The translations under genes were made by a program, and so were the position numbers. 64,000 nucleotides of DNA from Lunularia cruciata. Lineage: Eukaryota; Streptophyta; Marchantiopsida; Lunulariales; Lunulariaceae. Below, piece by piece: positions 60,497-64,000 of the stretch (within the stretch, counting starts at the first letter, position 1; the number at the start of each line of letters is the position of its first letter). Below the pieces are notes generated by a model. The model saw only the letters and a program-made list of their open reading frames with translations. It had not been told where the DNA came from and ran no database searches. The stretch spans positions 41,084,552-41,148,551 of the forward strand of contig OX419756.1 in the NCBI GenBank assembly GCA_948567375.1, written 5' to 3'.

Positions 60497-61386
60497 TTGA
60501 TGGAGCAACAGTGTGAACATAGGCTACATTCTCTCTTAGTTGACTCATCCATTCCTCAAGTTACTAGAGCACATCTTTGCTCTTGCTCCGGCAAGGGTGC
60601 AGGCTCTTGGATCCTAGCTCAATCGTGCATTAGGGCATTCCAACTCGCACAATCTACTTTCTCTACATCGATGAGGTTTCACTAGGTTTGGTCCACACAT
60701 ATGCATTTTCATTGCTCACTTGTGAGTGTGATTCTACACTAGATGCAGCAGTAGTCCAGATGACACAATGTCCTTTTGGAGGACAAAGGATAGCTACCAA
60801 TGATGCTATTAGGGACATCGTGTTTGCTATGGCACGAGAGAGTGGATACTTGGCTTGGAGGGAGCCTTTGTATGCTTTGCAAACAACACGTGTCAAGGCA
60901 GACTTATACTTGGTCCAAGATGATAAGGTGATAGTAGTGGATGTTGTGGTTACAGACCCTACGCGAGATATAGTTTTGGAGGGAGTGATTACTCATCCCC
61001 CTAGATGGGCGGCGAGTGTAGCAACAAGTCGTAAGGTCTCCAAGTATGGGGGCATGCAGCAACGTCACCTCTTTGTTTCTCTAGCCTTGGAGTTATATGG
61101 AGTGATGGACATGGCGTTTGAGACATTTGTCAAGGAGTGCATGAGAGCTTATCATGTTAGGCACCAGAGGGTACCACTTTCACTCTCATACTTTATAGCA
61201 TATTTTAGACAGCGTGTGTCTATTACTCTACAAAGGGTAGTGGTTGGTGCAATCCATAGGAGAGCAATCACACTAGGTGATGCTTCTTCAGATGCTCCAG
61301 TTGTTTGTAGACCACACAACTTGCATAGCTTGTATATCTTAGGTACAGTGGGGCAGATTTCTCATATAGACTCTATTGGGGCTTAA
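60497..61386 (+). pseudogene. C-terminal part of a retroelement-type protein with a nuclease-like domain
   Basis: Two frames, 60497-60685 and 60688-61386, join with a single one-base shift near 60683. The first has RAHLCSCSGKGAGSWIL and FQLAQSTFSTSMRF. The second has a Cys cluster (LTCECDSTLDA..MTQCPFGGQRIATNDAIRD), then ESGYLAWREPLY, VKADLYLVQDDKVIVVDVVV and TDPTRD, and ends LSLSYFIAYFRQRVSITLQR. I associate this CP(F/Y)GG.RIA.H(N)..RD plus ADL..VDV(T/V)V(T).P arrangement with the region downstream of reverse transcriptase in eukaryotic retroelement polyproteins; it resembles a PD-(D/E)XK nuclease, but I could not confirm the active site. No RT is present upstream, so it is probably 5'-truncated. 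232 open codons make it the least decayed transposon frame in the window. Confidence 0.55.
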
Positions 61387-61735
61387 TCCCATTTTACTTT
61401 TTTCATCTCTCCCTTGTACGGTTTGATGAGGTCTTCCCATCCTTCATTTTTTCTACGTAGTCGTCCTTTTTTCTTTTCTTTTCTTCCTTAAGTTTGGGGT
61501 CTTCTTTTTCATATTGAGGCTTAGCTCCATCTTACCTATTTTGTCTCACCCTTGTACAACTTGATGGGTTCTCATATCCTTCATGTTTACTATGCATTCA
61601 TGTTTCCTATTCATGTTTACTATGCGTTCACGTTTACTACGCGGTCGCACTTTCTCTTTTTCTCGTAAGTGGGGTCTTCCCATCCTTCATGTGTTCTGTG
61701 TGGTTGCCCTTCTGTTTTCACAAGTGCCTTATCAT
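61377..61735 (+). repeat. 3' tail repeats of the retroelement fragment
   Basis: At least two long units follow the stop codon. Each contains GGCTTA.(T/C)CC(A/C), CTCCCTTGTACGG-like and CTTCCCATCCTTCAT sequence: first unit 61377-61455, second 61512-61590, and a partial third near 61670-61700. Reverse-complement copies occur at 38160-38250 and 39290-39385. Confidence 0.7.
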
Positions 61736-62225
61736 AGAGTAAGAAGTTGTGCAAGGGTTCTTGACTAAAAGGGTTGGTCGCAGATAGCTCCCAAAACCAT
61801 TCAAGTTACTTATTACCAATAAATCCATGAATATCATTCGTGTTGTTTTGGTATAAGTATGATCTTTAAAGTGAAAGAAGTATGTCAAATTAAGTTTTGT
61901 ATGGATCATTAAATTTATATATAGATTGATCATGAACAAGAATGAAATTACTATCTCATTGTCTGAAAATCTACCCATGCTCTATTCTTGGACCTGTTGA
62001 AATTTGGATTAACTTAAAAATATACTTCATAATTATTGTATTGATCTTTTTTAATTTATCATATAACAAAATTAAGTATTATAGCGTATTATTTTGTGAT
62101 ATAAATTGGAATATGAGTTTTAAGTTTGAAAAGTCAAAGAGAAGTGAAGAAAAGATAAATGTAAAATGAAAATTTCCATCCAAAAATACTAAATTTTAAA
62201 AGAATCTTTGAAGATATATAGGTTT

Positions 62226-62227
<2 letters not shown>

Positions 62228-62315
<88 letters not shown>
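62228..62315. repeat. (AT)n microsatellite
   Basis: About 44 uninterrupted AT dinucleotides. Confidence 0.97.
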
Positions 62316-62317
<2 letters not shown>

Positions 62318-63389
62318 TCTTTGATAATGCTCTTCTATTAAAAAGATGTAATGATTTCTAAAAATTAAAATAATTTACATAAAAACGGACTAAATGTAAG
62401 GCTGGCTATTCTAACTTCTTCTTATTTTGGATTCTCTAAAAGCCTACTTTTCTTCTTCTTGATGTTCTTTTATAGACTTCCAATGATTGCAGAAAGTACC
62501 AAACTATTTCTAATATGAATCATTTTAAATGATATATAAATAAAATATAAATAAATATTATTAAAAAATATTTTAATTGATAAGATTAAAGTGAAACTCA
62601 TATGATAACCACTGATATTAGGAACCCCTAGTAGAAAGTTATTGATATTTATCCTTGTTTAATCCCTTATCCTTGTTTTTTATATCATAATGTCGCTTCA
62701 TATATTTAAATATATAAATTTTTCTATTATTCTGGTAAAATAATATTAAAAAGATAAATTATTCATGTGATGATTATTATTTTAACATAATTAAAAAATA
62801 TAAAGATGTGATGATTATTAATTTTAAATTTTTAACATCTGAAAATATTGATTATTAATTTGAAGGAAATTTTAATACTTAGTATGATTTCTCTAATTCA
62901 GAATCATTCGTAATCAAATTGTTTTCTTCGTGGTAAGTGCTTATGTTTTTTCCTTGCTTATAGTCTGTTTTAAATTTTCTGTATTCAAAATTCACAAACA
63001 TCGAAATCTCTTTATTATATCCCATGGAAAATGTAGATTGTTACGCTGACAGCTTTTCTAGTAATGTTCAAAAGCAGCTGATGACGGGATATAAATTGTC
63101 CTTAAGTATCCTTGATGTAATAAGCGGAACGGGATAAGGACTTTGGATGTCATCACCTGAATAATTCAACTTGATACAAGACCGAGTTATATTGAATCAT
63201 AAGTCTTGGTACTATGCGTACACATATATATTTTGCGTAGCATAAACAAGAGCATAGGTATTCGTTTGATTGCTGAAATAATTTATCCTGTGAATGAAGT
63301 AATTTACAATTCACCATACTCTATTCGAATATTTATATTGTATAAGTTTTTTGTGTTATTCTTATGAAATATCAAGTTAAGGGTATATT

Positions 63390-63423
63390 TTATTTTAGAT
63401 ATTTTTTAAAATATCTAAAATAA
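63390..63423. repeat. Perfect inverted repeat, 16-bp arms
   Basis: TTATTTTAGATATTTT (63390-63405) is exactly reverse-complemented at 63408-63423 across two bases. It lies in AT-rich non-coding DNA. Confidence 0.88.
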
Positions 63424-64000
63424 TCAAGATAATTTATACAGATTCTGACGAGATCGATCAATATGAGAGTGTGAAATTAATCTCTCTCTTACTTGCTAAT
63501 TATCTACTAAAGTTTCACTCTCAACTAGTGGTAAAAACAAGTATTACATACCATTTGTATGTTATACGCAAATTGCACCATATTGTCAGCGTTCTATGCT
63601 AATCGGCAGCAGTCATCAGCTGAATTTTTCTGACTGCATATCCTTGGCTACAGTTGTAAGGATATTGTGCGACATTTGCTTTAATCCAGCCCAGTCAAAT
63701 GTCAACCTCAGGCCATCTTAAATATCAAAAAGATAGCAAGACGCATGCTTGCAGCTTGCGTTTCTAACATCGAAGCCCAATTGAGCCAAATTGAAACGGA
63801 GAGGCTATGGTCGGCCCATAAGGTCAGGCCGTCCACAGTTGATTAATTGAGCAAAAAAGAGCTTTTCTACACCTTGCCTGGTCCAAGCAGCTTCAAGGCA
63901 TTCGACACCTTGCCTGTCGGAGAGCTCCTCAACCCCGGGACATGCTTAAATTGATTGATGAGATTGCAGGTAATTGACCAGACTTCGGTGGGGAAGATCA

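Larger units (their letters stand above)
61740..64000. other. AT-rich terminal region, no supported gene
   Basis: 61800-63560 is very AT-rich, with an (AT)n tract and a 16-bp inverted repeat. From about 63600 the composition is more balanced. An open stretch at about 63845-63965 ends in CAG/GTAATT and could be an exon of a gene beyond the window, but no protein motif supports it. Confidence 0.45.

Noticed and set aside
63845-63965. Exon with a CAG/GTAATT donor at the window edge
   Set aside because: No protein similarity is recognisable and the supposed partner exons are outside the window.
1-64000. tRNA, rRNA or CRISPR arrays
   Set aside because: I found no cloverleaf with an intact T-arm, no rRNA core sequence, and no regularly spaced short repeats with unique spacers. 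The short tandem repeats are contiguous.

Overview
This is nuclear DNA from a land plant. Genes with many short GT-AG introns sit in AT-rich DNA packed with old LTR retrotransposons. I infer a non-seed plant, most likely a moss, from the plant-type DUR3 and mitochondrial RecA, the retroelement types, and a fragment of a bryophyte-like organellar intron maturase. Species cannot be fixed from the sequence alone.

Layout. 1-2.8 kb is degenerate AT-rich DNA. 2.85-8.47 kb is a Ty3/gypsy chromovirus (element A, minus strand) with both LTRs, a CATAT target-site duplication and an initiator-Met tRNA primer site. 8.5-15.7 kb has no gene I can support. 15.7-32.6 kb is an old plus-strand Ty3/gypsy element (element M) with paired LTRs and a TGTGG duplication. 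Two younger insertions split its RNase H: a solo LTR of the element A family (22989-23411) and a complete minus-strand chromovirus (element B, 23488-30065, duplication CCTAT). 32.7-33.4 kb holds scraps of a PIF/Harbinger-like transposase and of a group II intron maturase. 33.4-41.6 kb is mostly non-coding. Three host genes follow: DUR3 (urea/proton symporter, plus, 14 exons), COG1 (Golgi tethering subunit, minus, 6 exons) and a mitochondrial-type RECA (minus, 7 exons). 60.5-61.7 kb is the C-terminal part of another retroelement-type protein with a repeated 3' tail. The window ends in AT-rich DNA with an (AT)n microsatellite.

Most interesting. Element M carries two modules foreign to a standard gypsy polyprotein: a C5 cytosine DNA methyltransferase between gag and reverse transcriptase, and a PHD finger downstream of integrase where elements A and B have a chromodomain. 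It thus once combined a DNA-methylation writer with a likely histone reader. The copy is dead: the methyltransferase has nonsense codons and an extra ~0.65 kb, and many changes (CAG to TAG, TGT to TAT, TGG to TGA) look like deamination of methylated cytosine. Second, LTRs of the element A family carry dense alternating GAA/TTC blocks matching heat-shock elements upstream of a TATA box.

Host genes. I rebuilt all three by hand with phase-consistent splicing: DUR3 664 aa, COG1 1140 aa, RECA 424 aa. They act in different places (plasma membrane urea uptake, Golgi retrograde trafficking, mitochondrial DNA recombination) and form no evident functional cluster. All coordinates and similarity statements were read by eye; no alignment or database search was run.
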